33,529 nt of DNA from Streptomyces actuosus (GTDB lineage: Bacteria; Actinomycetota; Actinomycetes; Streptomycetales; Streptomycetaceae). Below are positions 20,991-32,600 of the stretch, piece after piece (position 1 is the first letter of the stretch; every line of letters starts with the position of its first letter). The notes under the pieces are model-generated. The model was not told the DNA's origin and did no database searches. It saw only the letters and a program-made list of their open reading frames with translations. Position numbers and translations under genes: made by a program. Location: NCBI RefSeq assembly GCF_016921115.1, contig NZ_JAFFZS010000052.1:1-33529 (forward strand). Reading direction: 5' to 3'.

Positions 20991-23900
20991 GACGACCCGA
21001 ACTGCTTGTCGATGAAGTCGAAGAGGTCGTCGTCGCTGGCCGCCTCCAGGCGCTCCTCGACGGCCACTGCCGGCTCCGCGGCCGTCCCGTCTCCGCCGCT
21101 TCCGGCGCCGACCGTCTCGACCTGACCGTCCAGGCGGGTCAGCAGGCCGCGCAGCCGGCCGGCCAGGGCCGAGCGGACCGACTCGTCGGCGGTGATCTCC
21201 TCGACCATGCCTTCCAGGCGGTCGAGTTCGGCGAGGACCGGCTGTACCCGGGCGGTGGCCCACGGCGCGGTCTCCTCGCACAGGTGCCGGGCCAGGCCGA
21301 GAGGCGTGGGGTAGTCGAACAGCAGGGTGGCCGGCAGCCGCAGTCCGGTGGCGGTGGTGAGCCGGTTGCGGAGTTCGACGGCGGTCAGCGAGTCGAAGCC
21401 CATTTCCAGGAAGCCGCGTTCGGTGTCCACGGCGTCGGAGTCGGCGTAACCGAGCACCGCCGCCGCCTGGTCGCGGACGAGATCGGCGAGCAGGGTGAGC
21501 CGTGCCCCGGCGCCGAGTTCGGCGAGGCTCTGCCGCAGGCGCTCCGCCGCACCGGTGCTGTCCGCGGCGGCGGTGCCGTTGCGGCGGCCGGGGGCCGGCC
21601 GGACGAGGGACCGCAGCAGGGGCGGAACCTCACCGTCGGGGCTGCGCAGCCCGGCGGTGTCGAAGCGGGCCGGGACCAGCACCGCGCGGTCGGTGGCGAC
21701 GGCGGCGTCGAACAGCGCCAGGGCCTGCTCGGACGGCATCGGTACCACGCCGCCGCGCGCCATGCGCCGCAGGTCGGCACGGTCCAGCTTGCCGGTCATC
21801 GCCGACCGCTCCTCCCACAGGCCCCACGCCAGCGACTGCGCGGGCAGGCCCTGGGCGCGTCGTTGCCGGGCGAAGGCGTCCAGGAAGGCGTTGGCCGCCG
21901 CGTAGTTGCCCTGTCCCGCGCCGCCGAGGACCCCGGCCAGCGAGGAGTACACGACGAAGGCCCGCAACTCGGTGTCCCGGGTCAGCTCGTGCAGGTGCAG
22001 GGCGGTGTCGACCTTCGCGGCGAGCACGGTGTCGAGGTGTTCCCCGGTGAGGGAGCCGATCACCCCGTCGGCGAGGACACCCGCCGTGTGGACGACGGCG
22101 GTCAGCGGACGGTCGGCGGGGATCGCGGCGAGCAGCGCGGCCAGCGCGGCCCGGTCGGAGGTGTCGCAGGCGACCAGTTCGGCCCGGGCCCCGAGACCGG
22201 TCAGTTCCTCGACGAGTTCCCGGGCACCCGGGGCATCCGGTCCGCGGCGGCCGACGAGCAGGAGGTGCCGGGCTCCGTGCCGGGCGACGAGGTGCCGCGC
22301 GGCGAGTCCGCCCAGCGCTCCGGTGGCGCCGGTGACGAGAACGGTGCCGTCGGGGTCGAGCAGTGTGCCCGCTCCCCCTTCGGCGGTCCGGTTCAGGTTC
22401 GCCCTGACGAGCCGCGGCACCCGCAGCTCGCCCTTGCGCAGGGCGACCTGCGGTTCGTCGTGGCCGAGCGCGGCGGGCAGGGCCGCGTGGGACTCCTGCG
22501 CGCCGTCCCAGTCGAGCAGCAGGAACCGGCCCGGGTTCTCGGACTGCGCCGTGCGCACCAGGCCCCACACGGCGGCGGCCACCGGGTCGGGCGCCCGGTC
22601 GCCGTCGTGCACGGTCATGGCGTGCCGGGTGACCAGCACCAGCCGGGTGGCGTCGAACCGGTCCTCGGCGAGCCAGTCCTGCAGCAGCCGCAGGACGTGC
22701 CCGGTGACGCGGCGCACGGCGTCGGCCGTGGCGGCGCAGGGCAGGGGGTCCGCGGTGTCCGGGAGGCCCGGTACGGCGGCCAGCACCGTGGCGGGTGCCG
22801 CTCCGTCGCCGACGGCGACGGAGCGGGCCAGGGAGGCCGCATCCGGATGGTGGACGGCGGCGAGCCCGGCAGCCGACACAGCGGCGGCGAGGCCGGGGTC
22901 GGCGTCGCCGTTCAGGACGCCCCAGCCACCGTCGACACGGGCCGGGGCCGCGGCCGGCGTCACCCAGTCCACGGTGTGCAGATGGCGGGCGGCAGCGCGC
23001 CGGTCCCCGAGTCGGCCGAGGTCGGCCGGCGGGCGCAGCGTCAACCCGGCGACCGTGGCGACGGGCCGCCCGTCGGCCGTGGTGACGCGGAGGGTCACGG
23101 CGTCCGGGCCGGAGGGGGTGAGCCGCACCCGCAGCGCGTCGGCTCCGGGCGTGTGCAGGCGGACACCGGTCCAGCTGAACGGCATGACTGCGGTGCCGGC
23201 CGCGGCGGTCAGGCCGACGGTCTGCACAGCGGCGTCCAGCAGTGCCGGGTGCAGCCCGTAGCGGGTCGTGTCGGCGGCGATCCCGGCGGGCGGCTCGACC
23301 TCTGCGTACACCTCCTCGCCGAGCCGCCACGCGGCGGTCAGCCCCCGGAAGGCCGGGCCGTAGGCGAAACCGCCCTCCGCGAAGCGGTCGTACAGGCCGT
23401 CCACGGTGACCGCCTCGGCGCCCGGCGGGGGCCATGCCTCGAACGGCGCGCCGTCGTCGTCTGCCGTGGCCGGGACGAGCCGGCCGACGGCGTGCCGGGT
23501 CCACGTCTCGTCGTCCGCGGCGTCGTCGGGCCGGGAGTGCACGCTGACCGGGCGCGTGCCGTCCTCACCGGGTTCGCCGACGGTGACCTGGAGGTGGACG
23601 GCACCCTGGTCGGGCAGGACGAGCGGTGTCTCCAGGGTGAGTTCGTCGACGGTGGGGCAGCCGATCCGTTCGGCGGCGAGCAGGGCCAGCTCCAGGAACG
23701 CGGTGCCGGGCAGGACGGCCGTGCCGGACACGGCGTGGTCGGCGAGCCAGGGGTGGCTGCTGAGCGACAGCCGCCCGGTCAGCAGGTAGCCGTCGCCGCC
23801 GGCGAGCGCGGTGCCCGCCGCGAGCAGCGGGTGGTCTCCGGCGGCGAGCCCGGCCGCGGCGAGGTCGGGTTGCACCGGGTCTGCTTCGAGCCAGTAGCGG

Positions 23901-26665
23901 GCCCGCTGGAAGGCGTACGTGGGCAGTTCGGCCCGCTGGACCGGGCGGTCGGCGAAGTATCCGGCCCAGTCGGGGCCGATGCCGTGGACGTGCAGGGTGG
24001 CCAGGGCGGTGGTGACGGCGGCGTCCTCGGGCCGGTCGCGTCGCAGCAGCGGCGTGACGACGGCGGCGTCCGGGTCGGTGAGGCAGTCGCGGGCCATGGC
24101 GGTGAGCACACCGTCGGGGCCGAGTTCGACGTACGCCGTGACGCCCTGGTGCTCCAGGGTGGCGAGGGCGTCGGCGAAGCGGACCGTGCCCCGCACGTGG
24201 CGCACCCAGTAGTCCGCGGTCTCCAACTCGCCGGGACGGGCGAGTGCGCCGGTCAGGTCGCTGACGACGGGTACGGCCGGGGCGGTGTAGGCGAGGCCGC
24301 GGGCGACGGCCGCGAAGGGCGCCTGCACGGGCTCCATGCGCGGTGAGTGGAAGGCGTGGGAGACGGTCAGGCGCCTGGTGCGCAGCCCCGCCTCGCGCCA
24401 CGCCTCGGCGAGTTCTTCGACGGCCTCCTCGTCGCCGGAGACCACCACGGACTCGGGGCCGTTGACGGCGGCGACGGTCACCCGGTCCTCGTAGGTCCGC
24501 AGTGCTTCCAGGACGTCCGCCTCGCACGCCCGCACGGACAGCATCGCACCGCCCTCGGGCAGGTCCTCCATCAGCCTGCCGCGGGCGGCGACCAGGCGGC
24601 TGGCGTCGGCGAGGTCGAGGATCCCGGCCACGTGGGCGGCGGCGAGTTCGCCGATGGAGTGGCCGACGACGACGTCGGGGTGCACCCCCCAGTGTTCGAG
24701 CAGCCGGAACTGGGCCACTTGCAGGGCGAACAGGCCCGCCTGGGTGTAGGCGGTGCGGTCCAGGAGCGCGGCGGTGGGAGTGCCGGCGTCAGCGAACAGC
24801 ACCTCCTTCAGAGGGCGTTGCAGTTCCCGGTCCAGCTCGGCGCAGACAGCGTCGAGGGCGTCGGCGAAGACCGGGTGGGCGGCGTACAGCTCGCGGCCCA
24901 TGCCGGGGCGCTGGCTGCCCTGGCCGCTGAAGAGGAAGGCGGTGCGTCCGCCGCGGCGCCGCACGCCGCGCAGCACGCCGGGTGCCTCTCTGCCTTCGGT
25001 CAACGCCCGCAGCGCGGACAGCAGTTCGTCCTCGTCGCGGCCGACGAGGACGGCCCGGTGTTCGAACGCGGCGCGGCCGGTGGCCAGGGCGTGGGCGATG
25101 TCGAGGCTGGTCGCCCCGTCCCGCCGCTCTCCGTCCCGCAGATGGGCCAGCAGGCGGGCGGCCTGGGCACGCAGCGCGTCGCCGCTGCGGCCGGAGAGCA
25201 CCCAGGGGACCAGTTCCCCCGGGGCCACGGGGACGTTCGCCCCCTCCGGCGGGACCGCGGTGCCGGCGGGGTCCCCCGGCAGGTCGGCCGGACGTGCCCG
25301 CGGTCCTGCCGGGGTCGCGTCGACCGGCAGGCCGGTGCCGCCGGTGCCGGTGACGGCCGGCGTCTCGGCGGGCGGCTCCTGCAGGATGACGTGGGCGTTG
25401 GTACCGCTGATGCCGAACGCCGACACACCGGCGCGGCGCGGACGTCCCTCGCGGCCCGGCCATTCCACGGGCTCGCTGAGCAGCGCCACCGCACCCCCGC
25501 TCCAGTCGATCCGCGTCGACGGCCGGTGGGCGTGCAGGGTGCGCGGCAGCAGCCCGTGCCGCATCGCCAGGACGGTCTTGATGACGCCCCCGACACCGGC
25601 GGCGGCCTGGGTGTGCCCGAGGTTGGACTTGAGGGCGCCGACGTGCAGCGGCCGGTCCGCCGGCCGGTCCTGCCCGTAGGTGGCCATCAGTGCCTGCGCC
25701 TCGATGGGGTCGCCGAGCCGGGTGCCGGTGCCGTGTGCCTCGACGGCGTCCACGTCGGCCGGGGACAGACCGGCCGCATCCAGCGCCTGCCGGATGACCC
25801 TCTGCTGCGCGGGCCCGCTCGGCGCGGTCAGGCCGTTGCTGGCGCCGTCCTGGTTCACGGCGGAACCGGCGAGCACCGCCAGCACCGGGTGGCCGTTGCG
25901 GCGGGCGTCGGACAGCCGCTCCAGGAGCACCATACCGACGCCCTCGGCCCAGCCGGCGCCGTCGGCGTCGTCGGAGAACGCCTTGCAGCGCCCGTCCGCC
26001 GACAGCGCCCGCTGCCTGCTGAACTCGATGAAGGTGTCCAGCGAGGAGATCACGGTGACACCGCCGGCCAGCGCCATGGTGCACTCGCCCGTCCGCAGCG
26101 CCTGGGCGGCCATGTGCAGCGCGACCAGGGACGAGGAGCAGGCGGTGTCGACGGTGACGGCCGGGCCCTCCAGCCCGAAGGTGTAGGAGATGCGTCCCGA
26201 GGCCACACTTCCGGCGCTGCCGGTGGCGAGGTAGCCCTCGAAGTCCTTGGGCGCGTGCTGCAACCGGGAGCCGTAGTCGTGGTAGTTCGACCCGACGAAC
26301 ACCCCGGTCCGGCTGCCGCGCAGCGCGCCCGGGTCGATCCCGGCCCGCTCGAACGCCTCCCACGACGTCTCCAGCAGCAGCCGCTGCTGCGGGTCGACGG
26401 CCAGGGCCTCCCTCGGGCTCATCCCGAAGAACTCCGGGTCGAAGTGGTGGGCGTCGTACAGGAATCCGCCGCCGCGGGCGTAGAAGGTGCCCGGCCGGTC
26501 GGGGTCGGGGTCGTAGGCGCCCTCGAGATCCCAGCCGCGGTCCTCCGGGAACGCCGACACCGCGTCGCCGCCCCGCACCAGCAGCCGCCACAGGTCCTCG
26601 GGGCTGCTCGCCCCGCCGGGGTACCGGCAGCTCATCGCCACGACGACGACGGGGTCGTCGTCGGC
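20987..26665 (-). other. PKS module C: KS, AT (malonyl), DH, KR, ACP, docking domain
   Basis: The KS (about 26665-25370) is intact and is followed by a Pro-rich linker of about 55 residues. The AT has GHSIG (about 24655) and HAFH (about 24345), the malonyl-CoA signature. The DH (about 23850-22990) keeps HxxxGxxxxP in HAVSGTAVLP and the DAAVQ aspartate. The KR has TGATGALGG and LADG in place of LDDG, with GQGNY at the active Tyr, so it is probably B-type. There is no ER. The predicted unit is an unbranched alpha,beta-unsaturated extension. The ACP motif is near 21395 and the docking helices lie at 21270-20990. Confidence 0.88.
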
Positions 26666-29600
26666 CGCGGACGCGCCGGACACGGCCGACCGGGTCGGCT
26701 CCACGGTCGCCAGGGCCGCGCCGAACAGGTCATGGTGCAGTCGCTCGGCGAGCGCGGTCGCCGTCGGGTGGTCGAAGACCAGCGTCACCGGCAGCCGCAG
26801 TCCGGTCGTCTCGGTGATGGTGTTCCGCAGGGCGACCGCGGTGAGCGAGTCGAAACCGAGGTCGCGGAAGGCCCGCTCCTCGTCGATCTCCTCCGAACCG
26901 GAGTAGCCGAGTGCCGCGGCCGCCAACGTCCGCACCAGGGTGAGCAGTTCCCGGCGCTGGTCCTCGTGCGGCAGCCCGGCGAGCCGGGCCGTGACCGCGT
27001 TGCCGTCCCCGCCGGCCGCACCGGACGTCTGCCGGGCGTCGCAGGCTTCCCGTACCTCGGGCAGGTCGGCGAGCGCCGGGACGGGCCGGTCGGCGTGGGC
27101 GAACGCGTAGGTCTCCCATCGGACGTCGGCCACCGCCAGCACCGGTTCCCCGCTGAGGACGGCCTGTTCGAGCGCGGTCAGTGCCGTCTCGGGATCCATG
27201 GCGGGCATGCCCGAACGGGCCAGCCGCTCCCCCGTCTCGCCGGCGGCGAGACCGCCGCCGCCCCACGCCCCCCATGCGATCGCCGTCGACGGCAGTCCGT
27301 CGGCGTGCCGACGGCGGGAGAGCGCGTCGAGGAAGGCGTTGGCAGCGGCATAACTGCCCTGGCCGGGACCGCCGAGGGTGCCCGCGAGCGACGAGAACAG
27401 CACGAACGCCGACAGTCCGAGGTCGCGGGTCAGCTCGTGCAGGTGCCATGCGGCGGCCGTCTTCGGCCGCAGGACCGCCTCGGCGCGCTCCGGGGTGAGA
27501 CCGTCGAGCATGCCGTCGTCCAGGACGCCGGCCGCGTGCACGACCGCGGTGAGCGGCTGGTCCTCCGGCACGGCTGCCAGCAGCGCGGCCACCTGGTCAC
27601 GGTCCGCGACGTCGCACGCCGCCACGTTGACGCGGGCGCCGAGCGCCGTCAGCTCCGCCTCCAGCGCGGCCGCACCGGGCGCGTCCGGTCCTCTGCGGCT
27701 CACCAGCAGCAGCTGCCCGGCACCGTTGCGGGCCAGCCTGCGCGCCACGTGGGCGCCGACGCCGCCGGTGCCACCGGTGACGAGCACGGTGCCGTCCGGC
27801 CTCCATGTCGAGGGCGCGGAGCCGGGCCTCTCGGCCCGTGTCAGACGACGCACGAAGAGGCCGGTTCCGCGGACGGCCAGTTGGTCGTCGTCCAGCGTCC
27901 CCGACAGTGCGGCCACGAGGCGTGCACCGGTCCGCTCGTCCAGTTCCTGCGGCAGATCGACCAGACCGCCGAAGCGCTGCGGGTACTCCAGCGCCGCGAT
28001 CCGTCCGAGCCCCCATGCCTGTGCCTGCACCGGCGCGGTGAGCGGGTCGGCACGGCCCGTGGACACGGCGCCCCGCGTGGCGATCCACAGCGGCGCCGGG
28101 ATCCCTGCGTCCCCGAGCGCCTGAAGCAACGCGGCGGTGAGGGCCAGCCCGCCGGACAGCGCGCCGCCGTCGTCGCAGGGCGACTCGTCCAGGGCCAGCA
28201 GGGACAGGATCCCCACCGGTTCCACGGACCGGTCCCCGGAGTTCACCGTGCTGCCGAGCAGGGCGGCGAGGGCTGCGCGGTCGGTGCCTGCCGCCACGCG
28301 CACGGTGGTGACGTGGGCGCCGTGGCGGGTGAGGGCGTCGGTGACGTCGGTGACCAGGCCCGCGGTGTCGTCCCACGACTCACTCACGACCAGCAACCAG
28401 GTACCGCCCAGCACGACCGGCCCGGACCGCCGCCCGACCGGCTTCCACACCACCTTGTACCGCCAGCCCTCGACCGCCGACCGGGCCACTTCACCCCGAC
28501 GCCACCGCGACAGCGCCGGAAGAACCTCCGCCAACGACTCGCTGTCCGCCAACCGCAGCTCACCCGCCAGCGACGTCACATCACCCCGCTCCACCGCCTC
28601 CCAGAACCCGGCATCCACCACCACACCCGAAGCCGACCCCGCACCAGCAGCCGTCGCCCTCTCCAACCAGTACCGCCGGTGTTGGAAGGCGTACGTCGGT
28701 AGGTCGACGACGCGGCCTCCCCGACCGGCCAGGACCCGCGTCCAGTCCACCGCCACCCCACGCACCCACGCCTCCGCCAACGAGGCCACGAACCGCTCCG
28801 CACCACCCCGATCCCGACGCAACGTCCCCACCACCACCGCATCCGGCGCAACCTCCTGCACCGCCATCCCCAACACCGGATGCGGACCCACCTCCACGAA
28901 CGCCGAACACCCCTGCTCGACCAGACCCCTCACCGCATCAGCGAAACGAACCCGCCCCCGCAGATTCCGATACCAATACCCACCGTCCAACCGAGCCGTG
29001 TCCACCCAATCGGCCTCCACCGTCGAGAAGAACGCCACCTCACCCGGCCGCGGACCGACAGGCGCCAACACCCGCCCCAACTCCTCCTCGATCGCCTCCA
29101 CATGCCACGAATGCGACGCATAATCCACCGGCACACGACGCGCCCGAACACCCACCCCCTCACAATGACCGACCAACTCCTCCAACGCATCCGCATCCCC
29201 CGCCACCACCACCGACGACGGACCATTCACCGCAGCAACACCCACACGACCCACCCACCCAGCCGCAAGCAGATCCTCCACCCCCTCCAACGACAACCCC
29301 AACGACACCATCCCCCCACCACCCGCAATCGCCCGCAACGCACGCGACCGCAACGCCACCACCCGCGCACCGTCCTCCAACGACAGACCACCCGCCACCA
29401 CCGCAGCAGCAATCTCCCCCTGCGAATGACCCACCACCACCGACGGACACACACCACACGCCCGCCACACCGCAGCCAACGACACCATCACCGCCCACGA
29501 CACCGGCTGCACCACATCAACCTCCGACAACTCACCCCCACCCCGCACCACCTCACTCAACGACCACCCCACAAACGGCGCCAACGCCCGCTCACACGCC

Positions 29601-32600
29601 TCCATCGACGCCGCAAAAACAGCCGACTCCCCCCACAACTCCCGCCCCATACCAACCCACTGCGCCCCCTGCCCCGGAAACACAAACACCACCCGGTCAG
29701 CACCCGCCGACACAGCACCCCGCACCGAGCCCGACGCACTCACCGCACCCGACGCCAACCCGGACAACCCGGACACCACTTCACTCATCCCAGAACCGAC
29801 CACCACCGCCCGGTCCTCGAACACACTCCGAGTCGCCGCCAACGACCAGGCGACATCCACCGGCCGCACACCCTCACCCACCGACTCCGCGAACGCGGCC
29901 AACCGACCCGCCTGCCCCGCCAAACCCTCCCGACCACGACCCGACACCACCCACGGCACCACACCACCCACCCCGAAAACCCCAACCGGCCCCCCAGAAC
30001 CCACAGACCCCACAGACCCCACAGACCCAGACCCCACAGACCCCGAGACAGCCGGCGCCTCCTCCAACACCACATGCGCATTCGTCCCGCTCACGCCGAA
30101 GGACGACACACCCGCCCGACGCGGACGCCCCTCGACGCCCGGCCACTCCACGGGCTCGGTCAGCAGGGACACCGCGCCCGCCGACCAGTCGACGTGCGGG
30201 GTCGGCTCGTCCACGTGCAGGGTCCGCGGGAGCACACCGTGCTGCATCGCCAGCACCATCTTCATCACACCCGCCACACCGGAAGCGGCCTGCGTATGAC
30301 CGATGTTCGACTTCACCGAACCGAGCCACAACGGGCGCTCCGGATCACGACCCCGACCGTAGGTCGCGAGCAGCGCCTGCGCCTCGATCGGATCACCGAG
30401 GGTCGTCCCCGTACCGTGGGCCTCCACCGCGTCCACGTCCGCCGTGGACAGTCCGGCCTTGGTGAGGGCGGCGCGGATGACCTGCTGCTGTGCGGGGCCT
30501 CTGGGGGCGCTGAGCCCGTTGCTGGCGCCGTCCTGGTTGAGCGCGGTGGAGCGGATGACGGCGAGGACGGGGTGACCGTTGCGCCTGGCGTCCGACAGCC
30601 GCTCCAGGAGGACCATGCCGGCGCCTTCGGCCAGGCCCATGCCGTCGGCCGCTTCGGCGAACGCCTTGGACCGGCCGTCGCGGGCGACGCCGCGTGTGCG
30701 GGCGAAGCCGATGAATCCGATGGGTTCCACCATCACCGCGACACCGCCCGCGAGGGCCATGGAGCACTCGCCGGAGCGCAGCGCCTGGACCGCCATGTGC
30801 AGGGCGACCAGGGACGACGAGCACGCGGTGTCCACGGTCACCGCACTGCCCTCGAGGCCGAGGGTGTAGGCGATGCGGCCGGACAGGACGCTGGTGGCGC
30901 TGCCGGTGACGATGTGGCCCTCGACGCCTTCGGGCAGGCCGTCCAGCCCGCCGAAGCCCTGGTTGGCGGCGCCGACGTAGACGCCGACGGGTGTGCCGCG
31001 CAGGCTCTCGGGGAGCAGCCCGGCCCGTTCGACAGCCTCCCAGGATGTCTCCAGCAGCAGCCGCTGCTGCGGGTCCATGGCGACGGCTTCGCGCGGTGAG
31101 ATGCCGAAGAACGCGGGGTCGAAGTCGCCTGCGTCGTAGACGAAGCCGCCCTGGCGTGCGTAGCAGGTGCCCTCACGGTCCGGGTCGGGATCGTAGAGGG
31201 CGTCGAGGTCCCACGAACGGTCGTCGGGAAAGTCGTCGATGACGTCGCGGCCTTCGGCGAGGATCTGCCACAACTCCTCGGGGCTGTTGGCGCCGCCCGG
31301 GTAGCGGCAGCTCATCGAGACGATGGCGATGGGGTCGTCGTCGGCGGGCGCCGCGGCACCGGACGGGGCCGGTGCGGCGGCCGGGGCGGGGAGGCTGTCG
31401 GAGGAACCGAGGAGTTCCTCGCGGATGTGCCGGGCGAGCGCGGTGACCGTGGGCCGGTCGAAGATGACGGTGACGGGCAGCCGCATTCCCGTCGCGGCGT
31501 TCAGCCGGTTGCGCAGTTCGACCGAGGTGAGGGAGTCGAAGCCCAGTTCCCGGAAGGCACGGCCGGTTTCGACACTGTGCGGGCTGCTGTGCCCGAGCAC
31601 GCCCGCGACCTGGCCTCGGACCAGGTCCAGGACGGCCTGCTCCTGGTCGTCGGCGGACAGGCCGCGCAGCCGGGAGAGGAGTCCGGCGCTCTGCGTGTCC
31701 GGCGCGTCCTGCCGCAGACGGTCCTCCTCGGCACGCAGCAGCTCCGCGACCTCGGGCACCTCCGTGAGCAGCGGGCGCGGGCGGGCCGCGGTGAAGACGG
31801 GGACGAAGCGCTCCCAATCGATGTCGGCCACGGAGATGAAGCACTCGTGCAGGTCGAGGACCATCTGCAGGGCGGCGACGGCGAGTGTGGGATCCATGAA
31901 CGGGATGCCGCGCCAGCGCAGTTGCTCCTGAACGACATCGAGGCCCATACCGCCGGCCTCGTCGCTCCAGATGCCCCAGGCGATCGAGGTGCCGGCCAGA
32001 CCGCGTGCCCGGCGCTGCTCGGCCACCGCGTCGGCATACGCGTTGGCCGCAGCGTAGGCCCCGTGGTCGCCGCTGCCCCAGACTCCTGCGACCGAGGAGA
32101 ACACGACGAACGCGTCCAGCCGGTCGTCGGCGAAGATCGCGTCGAGGTTCGCGACGCCCGAGAGCTTGGCCTCCGCGCCGTCGGCGAACTCCTGCAGGGT
32201 GGTCGTGGCCAGCGGTACGAGGATGCCGACACCCGCGGTGTGCACGACCGTGCGGATCGGAGGCCCGTGGGCCTCCACTTCCTCCACGAGCGAGGCCAGG
32301 GCGTCCCGGTCGGCGATGTCGCAGGCGGCGATGGTGACGCGGGCGCCCAACGCCCGCAGCTCCGTTTCCAGTTCTGCCGCGCCGGGCGCGTCGGACCCCC
32401 TGCGGCTGACCAGTACCAGGTGCTCGGCGCCGTTGCGGGCGAGCCAGCGAGCCGTGTGCCCGCCCAGTCCACCGGTGCCACCGGTGATCAGCGCCGTGCC
32501 GCGCGAGGTCCAGCTGCGGACGCCGCCGCGTGCGGCGCCGGCAGGCGTGCGGACCAGGCGCCGTACGAGGATCGCGGTCCGGCGGACGGCGAGCTGGTCC

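Larger units (their letters stand above)
26650..31345 (-). other. PKS module B: KS, AT (methylmalonyl), KR (B-type), ACP
   Basis: The KS runs from about 31345 to 30070 and is intact. The AT (about 29965-28665) has GHSQG and YASH, the signature for methylmalonyl-CoA. The KR has LDDG and GGPGQGSY, so it is B-type (D-hydroxyl). Pro at -5 without Asn at -1 leaves B1 versus B2 open. The ACP motif is near 26855. The unit added should be a methyl-branched beta-hydroxyacyl group. The KS-AT linker contains a Gly-Ser-Val repeat. Confidence 0.85.

Noticed and set aside
22290..22360. Module C ketoreductase considered inactive because LDD is changed to LAD
   Set aside because: The nucleotide-binding motif and the catalytic Lys, Ser and Tyr are all present, and LAD is a tolerated variant, so it is probably active.
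24347..28702. Very long open frame on the plus strand (about 1450 codons) opposite the PKS
   Set aside because: It is an antisense shadow of a GC-rich gene: its translation has no domains and is dominated by Gly, Arg and Gln, while the minus strand encodes intact KS, AT and KR motifs. The other long antisense frames were rejected for the same reason.
30002..30043. Short tandem repeats considered as a CRISPR or regulatory array
   Set aside because: The 9-bp units lie in frame inside the PKS gene and encode a flexible Gly-Ser-Val linker.
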